Origin: Anaerofilum hominis
GTDB lineage: Bacteria > Bacillota > Clostridia > Oscillospirales > Ruminococcaceae
Assembly: GCF_014287275.1 (NCBI RefSeq)
Contig: NZ_JACONZ010000002.1
Coordinates: forward strand, 558,001 to 622,000
DNA: 64,000 nucleotides
Direction of reading: 5' to 3'
Of this stretch, positions 53,426 to 63,082 are shown piece by piece. The stretch's first letter is position 1; every line of letters begins with the position of its first letter. The translations under genes were made by a program, and so were the position numbers. Under the pieces are notes generated by a model that saw nothing but the letters and a program-made list of their open reading frames with translations, searched no databases and was not told where the DNA came from.

Positions 53426-53987
53426 AAGCGGAGGCTGCTGTGGGGCTCATTCGTCCGGTCGCCGCGCAAGCGGCGGGGACGGGGGCCGGTCAAGATAAAA
53501 AACAGCTGCGCAGCGGCTGCTTTTCTGCGCGCATGGTCCTTTCTGCAGCGGCCAAAGTGGTTTGAATTCCCGTGGGGACCACGGGCCGTCCCTCCGTCAC
53601 TTTGACCGCGCGTTCCGGCTGTTGCGGGGCGGGCAAAGAACGCGGCCGCTGTGAGGCCCTTTTCTGCGCCGTTTTCTCTTACGCAGCAAGGCTGGGACAG
53701 CAGCGGCGGAGGCCGTGCAGGGGCCGCCCGTTTCAGACCGCGGCGGCGTGGCGGCCGCAGCGCGCTGTTTTGGGTGCGGGTGTTTTTTGTGCTTTTGCGG
53801 CAGGGCTTTTCTGCGGGAGGTGCGCGGAATACGCAGGGGGCAAACGCGGAGCGCAGGACGGCAAAATGCCCCGCTGCAGGGCCGGAGGGGACGCTTTCCG
53901 GCAGCAAAACAAGAAGGCGCCTTTCCGCACAAAAAGCGCGCGGGGCGCACGGGAAACTGAAATTAAAAAAGGAAAGGCGGCTGCCGT
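53426..53987. other. GC-rich gap without recognisable gene
   Basis: Several overlapping open frames exist on both strands, but none has a ribosome site with family similarity. The end (53961-53976) carries the AAAAAAGGAAAGG ribosome site of the epimerase gene. Confidence 0.5.
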
Positions 53988-54932
53988 ATGAGAGACGCGC
54001 TGGTGGGGGTCACGGGCTTTGTGGGCGGAAATCTTGCCCAAAGCCACGAGTTTGAGGGGCTTTATCACTCCCGGAATATCGAAGATGCCTTTGGCACGCG
54101 GCCGGAGCTGTTGGTCTATGCCGGGGTGCGGGCTGAAAAATACCTTGCCAACACCGATCCTGCTGCGGATATGGCGCTGGTGGAACAGGCGTTTGAAAAC
54201 ATCCGCCGCATCGCGCCGCAGCGGCTGGTGCTCATCTCCACGGTGGATGTGTACGGAACGCCGGCCGGCGTGGATGAGGATACCCCCGTTGAGACGGAGG
54301 GGCTGCACCCCTATGGCCTGGACCGCTACCGTCTGGAACAGATGGTGCGGGACGCATGGCCCGACGCGCTGATCGCGCGGCTGCCCGGCCTGTTCGGCCG
54401 CGGGCTCAAAAAAAACCTGATCCACGATCTGCTGACGCCGGTCCCCTCGATGCTCAGAGAGGATAAATACCGGGAACTCTGCAGCAAGAGCCCACTGGTG
54501 GCGGGCGCTTATCTGCCCGCCCGGACCGGTTTTTTGCAGCTGCGGCAGCTGCCTGCGGCAGAGCAGGCAGCGCTGCGCGGCTTTTTTGAGGGCAACAGCT
54601 GGAATGCGCTGTCCTTTACCGACAGCCGGGCGGTCTATCAGTTTTATGATCTGTCCCGGCTCTGGGCAGACCTTAAGATCGCCCTGGACGCGGACCTGAC
54701 CCTGCTCAATCTGGCCACCGAGCCGGTAGCCGCGGCGGAGATCTGCCGGGCGGCGCTGGGACGCAGCTTCGTCAATGAGCTGCCGGGCGCCCCGGTGCGC
54801 TACGACATGCGCACCCTGCACGCCGGGCTGCTGGGCGGCCGGGACGGCTATCTGGCGGACAGGGAACAGGTGCTGGCCGGCGTGCGGGCCTTTATAAAGG
54901 AGCAGCGCCGGCTGATGGAGACGGCGACTTGA
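53988..54932 (+). CDS. NAD-dependent epimerase/dehydratase-like (extended SDR) protein
   Basis: 314 residues. The Rossmann motif GVTGFVGGNL is at residues 7-16, and LVLISTVDVYGTP near residue 85 is the SDR serine strand. The usual Y-x3-K is HPYGLDRYRLE (about residues 105-115), so Lys appears to be Arg; activity may be altered. Extended SDRs change the sugar of nucleotide-sugar donors. It is the first of five plus-strand genes with gaps of 19 bases or overlaps, encoding an apparently single glycan pathway. Confidence 0.78.
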   Translation: MRDALVGVTGFVGGNLAQSHEFEGLYHSRNIEDAFGTRPELLVYAGVRAEKYLANTDPAADMALVEQAFENIRRIAPQRLVLISTVDVYGTPAGVDEDTPVETEGLHPYGLDRYRLEQMVRDAWPDALIARLPGLFGRGLKKNLIHDLLTPVPSMLREDKYRELCSKSPLVAGAYLPARTGFLQLRQLPAAEQAALRGFFEGNSWNALSFTDSRAVYQFYDLSRLWADLKIALDADLTLLNLATEPVAAAEICRAALGRSFVNELPGAPVRYDMRTLHAGLLGGRDGYLADREQVLAGVRAFIKEQRRLMETAT

Positions 54933-54951
54933 ATGCGGAGGAGGGCGCGGC

Positions 54952-55737
54952 ATGAAACTGTCTGCGAGCAATATCGGCTGGCGGGCCGAAGAGGACGGCG
55001 CGGTCTGTGAGACGCTGCGGTCGCTGGGGTTTGCCGGTGTGGAAGCGGCCCCCACCCGCATCTGTCCGGACCGCCCCTATGACCACCCCGAGGCGGCGGC
55101 CGCCTTTGCGCAGGCGCTGCGGCAGAGGTACGGCTTTGCGGTGCCCAGCCTGCAGTCGATCTGGTTCGGCCGCACGGAACAGGTTTTCGGCGCCGTGCAG
55201 GAGCAGCAGGAGCTGCTGGACTATACCCGGGCGGCGGTGGAATTTGCAGCTGCGGCCGGCTGCCCCAGCTTGGTCTTTGGCTGCCCCAAAAACCGCAGCG
55301 TCCCGCCGGACAAGCGGCCGGAGGACGCGGCGCCCTTTTTTCGCGAGATCGGCCGCTATGCGGCAAAGCGGGGCGTGGTCCTGGCGCTGGAGGCAAACCC
55401 GCCCCTTTACAACACGAACTTTTTGAACCGGACGGCGGACGCCGTCGCCTATGCACGGTTTCTCGACAGCCCCGGCATCGCGGTGAACCTGGACTTTGGC
55501 ACCATCCTGCAAAACGGAGAGGGGCTGAAAGCCGCCGCAGACGGGCTGGCGCTTGTCAGCCATATCCATATCAGCGAGCCGGGCCTTGCCCCCGTGGAGC
55601 GGCGTCCCCTGCACGGCGAACTTGCGGCGCTGCTGCGGGACAGGGGATACGGGGGATACGTCTCGCTGGAGACAAAAACAACAGAGGCCGCCGCCATCGG
55701 GCGGATGGCGGCATATCTGGCGGAGGTGTTCGCTTGA
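54952..55737 (+). CDS. Sugar phosphate isomerase/epimerase (AP endonuclease 2-type TIM barrel)
   Basis: 261 residues. MKLSASNIGWRAEEDGAVCE, LALEANPPLYNTNFL, VNLDFGTILQNG, HIHISEPGLAPV and YVSLETKTTE map to the metal-binding barrel edges of the xylose-isomerase-like fold (Glu, Asp, His, Glu ligands). Members include myo-inosose dehydratases, hydroxypyruvate isomerases and tagatose epimerases. It sits 19 bases after the epimerase gene, and its TGA overlaps the TTG start of the next gene. An intermediate-making step for an unusual sugar is plausible. Confidence 0.85.
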   Translation: MKLSASNIGWRAEEDGAVCETLRSLGFAGVEAAPTRICPDRPYDHPEAAAAFAQALRQRYGFAVPSLQSIWFGRTEQVFGAVQEQQELLDYTRAAVEFAAAAGCPSLVFGCPKNRSVPPDKRPEDAAPFFREIGRYAAKRGVVLALEANPPLYNTNFLNRTADAVAYARFLDSPGIAVNLDFGTILQNGEGLKAAADGLALVSHIHISEPGLAPVERRPLHGELAALLRDRGYGGYVSLETKTTEAAAIGRMAAYLAEVFA

Positions 55738-56540
55738 AAAAGATCACCGGGCTTGACGGGGTGCCCGATTTTGAATGTCATGAGTACGGCGGAAAAAGGG
55801 CGGAATACTGCCTGCTCATCCCGGTCATCAACGAGGGGGAACGCATCCTCGCGGAGCTGCAGCGGGCCCGCGGCGCAGGGGTGGACAAGCTGACCGACAT
55901 CATCCTGTGTGACGGCGGCAGCACCGACGGCAGCACCGAAGCCGCGCGGCTTGCGCCGCTGGGGGTGAACAGCCTGCTGGTAAAGACCGGGCCGGGCAGA
56001 CAGGGCGCACAGCTGCGCACCGGCATCTGGTTTGCCCTGCAGCGGGGTTACCGGGGCGTGCTGACCATCGACGGCAACAACAAGGATTCCATCGAGGACG
56101 CGCACCGCTTTGTAGAAAAGCTGGAGGCGGGTTATGACCTGGTGCAGGGCAGCCGTTTTATCCGGGGCGGCCGGGCGGTGAACACGCCGCTCTCCCGCAC
56201 GCTGGCGGTGCGCTGCATCCATGCGCCCGTCATCAGCCTGACTGCCGGGCACCGCTTTACCGACACCACGAGCGCTTACCGCGCGTATTCCCGCCTTTAT
56301 CTGACCCACCCGCAGGTGCAGCCGCTGCGGGACGTCTTTTGCGGCTATGAGCTGCTGGCTTATCTGTCGGTGCGCGCCACCCAGCTGGGGCTGCGCGCCT
56401 GCGAGGTGCCGGTGACCCGCGCCTATCCGGCAAGGGGCAAAACGCCCACCAAGATCAGCCCCATCCGGGGCAACGCGGACTTGCTGAAGATCCTGTTTGC
56501 CAACGCCAGGGGCGTCTATGATCCGCCGAGAAGGGGCTGA
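55734..56540 (+). CDS. GT2-family glycosyltransferase with unusual acidic motif
   Basis: 268 residues. LLIPVINEGERILAEL, ILCDGGSTDGSTEAA, GRQGAQLRTGIWFALQ and VQGSRFIRGG follow a DPM1/GT2 pattern. The DxD position reads TIDGNNKDSIED rather than DADGQ, keeping one Asp and adding Asn. TTG start at 55734 (TTGA overlap) with CGGAGGTG upstream. No transmembrane segment. It likely transfers the sugar made by the two enzymes encoded upstream to a polyprenyl phosphate or glycan. Confidence 0.84.
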   Translation: MKKITGLDGVPDFECHEYGGKRAEYCLLIPVINEGERILAELQRARGAGVDKLTDIILCDGGSTDGSTEAARLAPLGVNSLLVKTGPGRQGAQLRTGIWFALQRGYRGVLTIDGNNKDSIEDAHRFVEKLEAGYDLVQGSRFIRGGRAVNTPLSRTLAVRCIHAPVISLTAGHRFTDTTSAYRAYSRLYLTHPQVQPLRDVFCGYELLAYLSVRATQLGLRACEVPVTRAYPARGKTPTKISPIRGNADLLKILFANARGVYDPPRRG

Positions 56541-56545
56541 GGGGT

Positions 56546-57673
56546 ATGAGCTGGGACAAGATCATCATCGGCGCGGGGCTATACGGCCTTTACTGCGCCC
56601 GTTTCTGCGGCCTGCGGGGCGAGCGGGTGCTGGTGCTGGAGGCGGACAGCGGAGCTTTCTGCCGGGCGACCTATATCAACCAGGCGCGGGTACACATGGG
56701 GTACCACTATCCGCGCAGTTATTCCACCGCAGTCAAATCGGCCGGGTATTTCCGCCGCTTTCTGGACGATTACGGCTTTTGCGTCCATACAAGCTTCGAT
56801 CAGGTCTACGCCACCAGCGCAGCGTATTCGTGGACCAATGCGGCGGAGTTTCGGCGCTTTTGCGCCGCCGCAGGCATTCGCTGTGACGACGTGCCCCCCA
56901 GCCGCTATTTCAACCCCGGGCTGTGCGACGGGGCTTTCCTCACCGAGGAGTACACCTATGACGCGCAGGTCTTAAAAGAATATTTTCTCAAAGAGCTGGC
57001 GGCCCTGCCCAATGTCCGGGTGCAGTACGGTGCGCCGGTGACGGCCATCGAGCAGAAAGCCACCCATTTTGAACTGACGGCAGGGGGCGCCCGGTACGAG
57101 AGCGGGTTTGTGGTCAACGCGGCCTATGCGGGGGTGAACACGATCCTCCAAATGCTGGGCTACGAGCCTTTCGGCATCAAATACGAGCTGTGCGAGATCA
57201 TTCTCTGCACCGTGAGCGAACGGCTGCGGGATGTGGGGATCACGGTGATGGACGGCCCGTTCTTTTCCATCATGCCCTTTGGCAAAACAGGGCTGCACAG
57301 CCTGACCAGCGTCACCTTTACCCCGCACAGCACCAGCTACGAGGCCACGCCGCATTTTGCCTGCCAGCAAAAAGAGGGCGCGCTCTGCCGCGGCGGGCTG
57401 CTGGGCAACTGCGATGACTGTCCCCATAAGCCGCGCAGCGCCTGGGACTATATGTCCCAGCTGGCGCGCAAATATCTGCGGGAGGAATACGGCTTTGCCT
57501 ATCAACGGTCGCTGTTCAGCATGAAGCCGATCTTAAAGGCCAGCGAGATCGACGATTCGCGGCCCACCGTGATCCGGACCTTTTCAAAAGCGCCCACCTT
57601 TGTGAGCGTTTTATCCGGCAAGATCAATACGGTATACGACATGGAGGAGGTGCTTGCGGATGGCGGGGAATAA
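56546..57673 (+). CDS. FAD-dependent oxidoreductase (DAO-like)
   Basis: 375 residues. IIIGAGLYGLYCARFCG at the N-terminus is the FAD-binding GxGxxG motif, followed by the VLVLEADSG strand. YESGFVVNAAYAGVN is the second flavin-binding stretch. Four Cys occur near the C-terminal third (CLLG-like CQQKEGALCRGGLLGNC and CDDC), which is unusual and might bind a metal or form disulfides. It is embedded between two GT2 genes, overlapping the second by 14 bases, so it acts in the same pathway, perhaps oxidising a sugar hydroxyl or amine. Confidence 0.82.
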   Translation: MSWDKIIIGAGLYGLYCARFCGLRGERVLVLEADSGAFCRATYINQARVHMGYHYPRSYSTAVKSAGYFRRFLDDYGFCVHTSFDQVYATSAAYSWTNAAEFRRFCAAAGIRCDDVPPSRYFNPGLCDGAFLTEEYTYDAQVLKEYFLKELAALPNVRVQYGAPVTAIEQKATHFELTAGGARYESGFVVNAAYAGVNTILQMLGYEPFGIKYELCEIILCTVSERLRDVGITVMDGPFFSIMPFGKTGLHSLTSVTFTPHSTSYEATPHFACQQKEGALCRGGLLGNCDDCPHKPRSAWDYMSQLARKYLREEYGFAYQRSLFSMKPILKASEIDDSRPTVIRTFSKAPTFVSVLSGKINTVYDMEEVLADGGE

Positions 57674-58604
57674 GGAGAAGAATTTCGCTTCTGCAGTGGT
57701 CTACGTCAAAAATGACGCGGCGCGCATCGGCGGTTTCCTGACGTGCCTTTACGGCATTCTGGAAGAAAATTTTGAGAAGTACGAGATCATCTGCGTCAAC
57801 GACAATTCGTCGGACGGCAGCGGTGAGGCGATGCGCGCTTTCATGCGGGAAAACAGGCCTGCCCGCCCGCTGACCATCGTCAACCTGAGCATCAGCCAGG
57901 GGATGGAGCTGGCCATGAACGCCGGGCTGGACCTTGCCATCGGCGACTTTGTCTTTGAGTTCGACCGCCCGCAGATGGACTATCCGCAAGAGATGGTGAT
58001 GGAGAGCTACCGCACGGCGCTCACCGGCTTTGATATCGTGTCGGTGGGGCCGCGCCGCACCCCCAGGCTGGCCAGCCGGCTGTTTTACGGCGTGTTCAAC
58101 CGCTATTCCAAAAGCCAGTACCAGCTGGGCACCGACGTTTTCCGGCTGGTGTCGCGGCGGGCCATCCACCGCGTGCATGCAGTGAACCCCACCCTGGTCT
58201 ACCGCAAGGCGGCCTACGCGGCCAGCGGGCTGAAGCTGCGGCAGCTGTTTTACGACGACCCGTGCGGCCGTGCGGCCGGGCAAGAGCGGGGCTACCGCAC
58301 CGATCTGGCCCTTGACTCGCTGGCGCTTTACACCGATGCGGCCTATAAGGTCTCGCTCTCGGTCTCCCTCGTCTTTCTCGCGCTGACCCTGTTCAGCGGC
58401 ATCTATACGGTGGTGATCTATTTTTCCCGCGCCCATATCGAGGGCTGGACCACCACCATGCTGCTGCTGTCGGGCGGCTTTTTTGGGGTCTTTCTGGTGC
58501 TGACCATCGTGGTGAAGTATCTGTCTCTGCTGGTGGGCCTGGTGTTTCGCAGGCAAAAATATCTGGTGGAGTCGGTGGAAAAGCTGCAGGGCGACGAGGG
58601 GTGA
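57660..58604 (+). CDS. Membrane-attached GT2 glycosyltransferase (GtrB-like) with altered DxD
   Basis: 314 residues from ATG 57660, which is nine bases from GGAGGAGG; TTG 57654 is too close. SAVVYVKNDAARIGGF, CVNDNSSDGSGEAM and SQGMELAMNAGLDLAIG match GT2; the expected DADLQDPPE reads EFDRPQMDYPQE. Two C-terminal helices (about residues 235-260 and 272-300) match the GtrB/PglC-like anchor of enzymes that load sugars onto polyprenyl phosphate. Last gene of the 54-58.6 kb operon. Confidence 0.85.
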   Translation: MAGNKEKNFASAVVYVKNDAARIGGFLTCLYGILEENFEKYEIICVNDNSSDGSGEAMRAFMRENRPARPLTIVNLSISQGMELAMNAGLDLAIGDFVFEFDRPQMDYPQEMVMESYRTALTGFDIVSVGPRRTPRLASRLFYGVFNRYSKSQYQLGTDVFRLVSRRAIHRVHAVNPTLVYRKAAYAASGLKLRQLFYDDPCGRAAGQERGYRTDLALDSLALYTDAAYKVSLSVSLVFLALTLFSGIYTVVIYFSRAHIEGWTTTMLLLSGGFFGVFLVLTIVVKYLSLLVGLVFRRQKYLVESVEKLQGDEG

Positions 58605-58883
58605 AACGCGCCCGCCTGCGTCCCTGCCACAGGAGGCGGGCCGCGCGGCGGCCCCGGCGGTCCTTATCCCGCGCCCGGCTCGGGCGGCAGGGGCAAAACG
58701 TGCGGCGCGCATGGTTTGCCCCTTTTTTGTGTTTGCGCTCCCCGCCCGCCCGCTTTTTGCCGCGCGGGTCCGTTTTGTGGGGGCAAAGCCGAAAGTTTAC
58801 AAAATAACCGCGATTTTTGGGCGGGACGGCGGTAAAATAAGGGATAGATTTTGCCCCGCGCAGGGGGAGGGAGGACGGGCCTG

Positions 58884-61322
58884 ATGGGCAAGGATAAAGG
58901 GCATCCATATCAGAACGGCTGGGAGCCGGTCGAGCCGCCCAGCATCTTTGACGAGGACTATCTCTTCCCCGGCGGCGCGCAGGAGGGCGGCCTTTATCGG
59001 GACGGGACCGCGCCGGAAGAGAAAAAAAGCGCGCGCGGCGCAGCAAAAGAAAAAAAGCGGCGCTCGGGAAAGCCAAAAGCGGCAAGGAAAAACGCGCGGG
59101 GCGCCGCGCGGACCCTGCAGCCGGAAAAGGAGGCTCGCAGCCCAAAGCAAAAACGCCCGCGCCGCCGCTCGTGGAAAGCGCGGCTGGTGCTGGCGCTGCT
59201 GGCCCTGTTCGTGGTGGGGGCCGGCGGGCTGGCCGCTTATCTGGGCGTCGCCACCTGCAACGACGACCTTTGGCTGGACCTTGACCAGATCCCCTATAAG
59301 ACCGGGACAGTCGTTTACGCCCGCGAAGAGGTCGGGGACTGGCAGGAGTACGCCGTCCTGCCCTGCACCCAAAACAAGGAATACGTGCCCGGTGAGCAGA
59401 TGCCCCAGGCGCTGAAAGACGCGTTCGTCGCCGTGGAGGACAAAGATTTTTACAGCCACAGCGGCGTGAACCTGCTGCGCACCGGGTATGCGATCGCCAA
59501 CGAGCTCAAGCACGCCATTACGGGCAGCTATTTTGGCGGCGAGGACGGCATCAAGGTGGGGGCCTCCACCATCGACCAGCAGCTGGTGAAAAACCTGACG
59601 CGGGACGACGACGCGGGAGGGCTGGAGGGCTATCTGCGCAAGTTCCGCGAGATCTGGCGGGCTTTCCGGCTGGATGCGTCCTATGATAAGGAGACGATCC
59701 TGGAGGCCTATCTCAACACCATCAGCTTTACCGACAACACGGCCGGGGTGCAGGCGGAAGCCAGAAAGCTGTTCGGCACTACGGTGGACCAGCTCACGCT
59801 GGCCCAGTGCGCCAGCCTGGCGGCCATCACCCGCAGCCCGGCCCGCTATAACCCGGTCACCAAGCCGGAAGCCCACCTGGCGCGGCGCAACTATGTGCTG
59901 GGAGAAATGCTGGAAGAGGGCTTTATCACCCAGGCCGAATACGACGCGGCGGCGGCGGAGCCGGTGCGGATCACCGGCCCGGGCCGGGATCCGGAGCCCG
60001 ATCTCACCCCCACCAGCTACTTCACCGACGCGCTGATGGAGGACGTGATCGCGGACCTGATGGACGCGCGCGGCCTGACCCGGGCGGAGGCCACGCGGCT
60101 GCTGTATGACGGCGGCCTGCGCATCTATGCCACGGTGGTGCCCTCGCTGCAGAGCGCCATGGAGAACGTCATGGAGGCGGCCGGCGTCTATCCGCGCCCC
60201 GGCGTGAGCGTGACCAAACCTCTGGAGGACGCGGACGGCGAGCCGGTGCTGGACGCGGACGGGAACCCGGTCACCGGCCCGGTCACGGTGAGGCCCGAAG
60301 CGGCCATGGTCAGCCTCAACTATGAGGGCGGGCTTTGCGCCGTGGTGGGAGGTCTGGGAGAAAAAGAGGTCAGCCGCGGCTTCAACCGGGGCACCCAGGC
60401 GCTCCGCCAGGTGGGCAGCACCATGAAGCCCATCGGCGCTTATGTGCTGGCGGTGCAGAACGACAAGATCAACTGGTCCACCGCCTTTGAGGACGGCCCG
60501 GTGCGGCAGGTAAAGGACGAGGCCACCGGCGAGTGGAAAGACTGGCCGCGCAATTTTTCGGGCACCTATTCGGACAAGCCGATCCTGGTGGCGGACGCGT
60601 TGGCCCGCAGCATCAACACCATCGCGGTGCGGGTGGGCGAAAAGGCGGGGGTGGGCAGCATCTACCGCTTCACAAAAAACGAGCTGGGCATCACCAGCTT
60701 TGTCTCTCAGGACAGGGACAGCGGGCCGATGATCCTGGGCTCAAGCACCACCGGCGTCACGCCGGAGCAGATGGCCGGCGCCTACAGTATCTTTGGCAGC
60801 GGCGGCAGCTTTACCACCATCCACAGCTATACCAGCGTCACCCGCGGCAGCGGCGGCACGCTGCTGGAGCCGGAGGTAAAGACCCGGCAGGTGATAGACG
60901 CCGACACCGCCTATATCATGAACCGGCTGTTGGCCGGCGTGATGCAGGGGCAGGGCACCGGCGCGGGCTATGCGGTAAACGACGGCATGGACTCGGTGGG
61001 CAAGACCGGCACCACCAGCGACAACCGGGACCACTGGTTTATCGGCCTGACCCCTTATTATGTCACTGCCAGCTGGTACGGCTACGACGATAATCTGCCG
61101 TTGGAGGTCAATTACTCCGCCCATCCACCGACGCTGGCCTGGCGCAATGTGATGCGGGCGGCCCAGCGCGGCCTGCCTGAAAAAGAATTTCCTGTGGATG
61201 AGACAGTGGAGCAGATCGAATACTGCACCGTCACCGGCCTGCTGCCGGGGCAGGGCTGTCCCCGCGCCGCCGGCTATTACAAACAGGGCAAGGGGCCGGT
61301 AGGGGTCTGCCCGGGACACTGA
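58884..61322 (+). CDS. Class A penicillin-binding protein (PBP1a-like)
   Basis: About 812 residues. A highly basic cytoplasmic tail (residues 40-95) precedes one transmembrane helix (about 97-118). The GT51 glycosyltransferase domain has VAVEDKDFYSHSGV, TIDQQLVKNL and NTISFTDNTAGVQAEA. The transpeptidase domain has SxxK in GSTMKPIGAYVL, SIN in ARSINTIAVRVG and KTGTTSDNRDHWF. The enzyme polymerises and crosslinks peptidoglycan outside the membrane. Start at 58884 follows GGGAGGGAGG. The C-terminus ends in CPGH after a short cysteine pair, with no extra domain. Confidence 0.95.
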   Translation: MGKDKGHPYQNGWEPVEPPSIFDEDYLFPGGAQEGGLYRDGTAPEEKKSARGAAKEKKRRSGKPKAARKNARGAARTLQPEKEARSPKQKRPRRRSWKARLVLALLALFVVGAGGLAAYLGVATCNDDLWLDLDQIPYKTGTVVYAREEVGDWQEYAVLPCTQNKEYVPGEQMPQALKDAFVAVEDKDFYSHSGVNLLRTGYAIANELKHAITGSYFGGEDGIKVGASTIDQQLVKNLTRDDDAGGLEGYLRKFREIWRAFRLDASYDKETILEAYLNTISFTDNTAGVQAEARKLFGTTVDQLTLAQCASLAAITRSPARYNPVTKPEAHLARRNYVLGEMLEEGFITQAEYDAAAAEPVRITGPGRDPEPDLTPTSYFTDALMEDVIADLMDARGLTRAEATRLLYDGGLRIYATVVPSLQSAMENVMEAAGVYPRPGVSVTKPLEDADGEPVLDADGNPVTGPVTVRPEAAMVSLNYEGGLCAVVGGLGEKEVSRGFNRGTQALRQVGSTMKPIGAYVLAVQNDKINWSTAFEDGPVRQVKDEATGEWKDWPRNFSGTYSDKPILVADALARSINTIAVRVGEKAGVGSIYRFTKNELGITSFVSQDRDSGPMILGSSTTGVTPEQMAGAYSIFGSGGSFTTIHSYTSVTRGSGGTLLEPEVKTRQVIDADTAYIMNRLLAGVMQGQGTGAGYAVNDGMDSVGKTGTTSDNRDHWFIGLTPYYVTASWYGYDDNLPLEVNYSAHPPTLAWRNVMRAAQRGLPEKEFPVDETVEQIEYCTVTGLLPGQGCPRAAGYYKQGKGPVGVCPGH

Positions 61323-61378
61323 CCGGACGCGTCCTGACTACAAGTCGAACAGAGGGATACAGAGAGGGGGAACAGAGC

Positions 61379-63082
61379 GTGAACGGTCAATGGATCTTTC
61401 TGTCGCTGCTGGCCGCTGCCATGATTTTCTATCTGGTGACAGAAGGGATATTGGGCGCAAAGAAGCGCAGAAAACGGCTGCGTGCGAGTTTTGGCGCGGT
61501 GCCGCACAGCGAGTACCGGCGCGCCTCTGTCGCCCGCTACTGGGAGGAACAGCACATGTCGTCCCCCTCAACTGGCGATGTAGATGACCTCACCTGGGGT
61601 GATCTCGACCTCGACGCAGTCTTTGAGCGGGTAAACGCCTGTCACACCCTGATCGGTGAAGAGTATCTCTATGCCCTTTTGCACCGCCCGGCGGCAGAGG
61701 AGGTGTCCCAGGCGCGGGAGACCCTGATGGCGGAGCTGGAGGACGAGACGTTCCGCTTGCGAATCCAGACGGCACTGGTGCGTCTGGGCAAGAGGATTGG
61801 CGTAGAACTGCCAACGGTGCTTTTTCACGCAGGGGAGTTCGCGCTGGATGCGCCGTGGCGGTTTGTCTGCTGTGCGCTGTTGCCCTTTGCGCCGCTGTTC
61901 TTTTTGTGGGCGGCGCCAACGCTGGTCACTGCCGCCGTGGCACTCGCACTGGCGAACAATGTCCGCCTTTATCTGAAAACGCAGAAATTGCTGGAAGGGT
62001 GGCTGGAGACCCTCAGTTATCTGCTGGCGTCGCTGCGCTGCGCTCGCGCACTGCAGCGGATGCTGGCAGGGCGCTGCCCGGCGCTCGCCGCCCAGCTGGG
62101 CGAAGCGCAGCAGATGGAAAGGCGGCTAGGCGCCGGCGCGTCCCTGCTGTCTATTTCCCCTCAGTCCGACCTGTACATGCTGGCCCAGCTTTTCGGCATG
62201 CTGACGCTGATCCCGTTGCTGCAATACCAGCGCACGATCTGCCGCCTCAAAAGCGCCGAGCAGGAGCTTGGCCGCTTTTTTGAGTTGCTGGGGGAGATCG
62301 ACACGGCGGTCTCTGTCCTCTCATACAGGCACAGCCTGCGGGTCTTTACGCGGCCCCAGTTTACCGCAGCGCTGCACGTGCGCGCGCGGGACATGCTGCA
62401 CCCACTGCTCACGGAAGAGGAGAACGGGGTGCCGAATGATCTGGACCTCGCGGCCAACTGGCTGCTGACGGGCTCAAACGCGTCCGGGAAATCCACCTTC
62501 ATCAAGGCGGTTGCTATCAACAATATCCTGGCGCAGAGCATCGGCACCTGTACCGCCGAACAGTATGAGCTGAAGCGCGCGCCGGTGGTCACCTCCATGG
62601 CGGTGCGAGACGACCTTGCCGCCGGGGAGAGCTACTTTGTGGCCGAAATCCGCTCGATGCGGCGGCTGGTAGAGCTGCTAGAATCCGGAACATCCTTTTA
62701 CTGTTTTGTGGATGAAGTGCTCAAGGGAACCAACACCACAGAGCGCATCGCATCCTCCTGCGCTGTGTTGAGGTACCTATGCGCGCCGGGATGCCTGTGC
62801 ATTGCGGCGACCCACGACCTGGAGCTGACGCAGCTGCTGGCGGGGGAGTATGAAAATCACCATTTCAGCGAGCAGGTCAGCCGACAAGGCGTGTGCTTTG
62901 ACTACCGGCTCAAAGATGGCCCCTGCCGCACCCGCAATGCCATTCGTCTGCTGGAACAGTATCAATTCCCCGCAGCTATTGTGGCAGAAGCACAGGTCCT
63001 AGTCGAGAAGAACGAACCGGAAGGGGATGTTCCCCGCGCAGTTGGGAGCATGGAACAGAGAAAAGAGGGAGACGGAAAATGA
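61379..63082 (+). CDS. Membrane-anchored MutS-like ATPase
   Basis: 567 residues. One N-terminal helix (about 5-22) and a hydrophobic pair near 160-195 suggest attachment to the membrane. The C-terminal third is a MutS ABC-type ATPase: Walker A LTGSNASGKSTFIKAV near 363-378, GESYFVAEIRSM, Walker B YCFVDEVLKGTNT and the CIAATHDLELTQLL His loop. The mismatch-binding and clamp domains of true MutS are missing, and there is no Smr domain. Such shortened MutS family proteins are found in Firmicutes with unknown role. GTG start with AGAGGGGG upstream; stop overlaps dcd. Confidence 0.85.
   Translation: MNGQWIFLSLLAAAMIFYLVTEGILGAKKRRKRLRASFGAVPHSEYRRASVARYWEEQHMSSPSTGDVDDLTWGDLDLDAVFERVNACHTLIGEEYLYALLHRPAAEEVSQARETLMAELEDETFRLRIQTALVRLGKRIGVELPTVLFHAGEFALDAPWRFVCCALLPFAPLFFLWAAPTLVTAAVALALANNVRLYLKTQKLLEGWLETLSYLLASLRCARALQRMLAGRCPALAAQLGEAQQMERRLGAGASLLSISPQSDLYMLAQLFGMLTLIPLLQYQRTICRLKSAEQELGRFFELLGEIDTAVSVLSYRHSLRVFTRPQFTAALHVRARDMLHPLLTEEENGVPNDLDLAANWLLTGSNASGKSTFIKAVAINNILAQSIGTCTAEQYELKRAPVVTSMAVRDDLAAGESYFVAEIRSMRRLVELLESGTSFYCFVDEVLKGTNTTERIASSCAVLRYLCAPGCLCIAATHDLELTQLLAGEYENHHFSEQVSRQGVCFDYRLKDGPCRTRNAIRLLEQYQFPAAIVAEAQVLVEKNEPEGDVPRAVGSMEQRKEGDGK

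Noticed and set aside
53572-53991. Overlapping GC-rich frames between the hairpin array and the epimerase
   Set aside because: Frames on both strands are equally long, composition-driven, and contain no recognisable domain.
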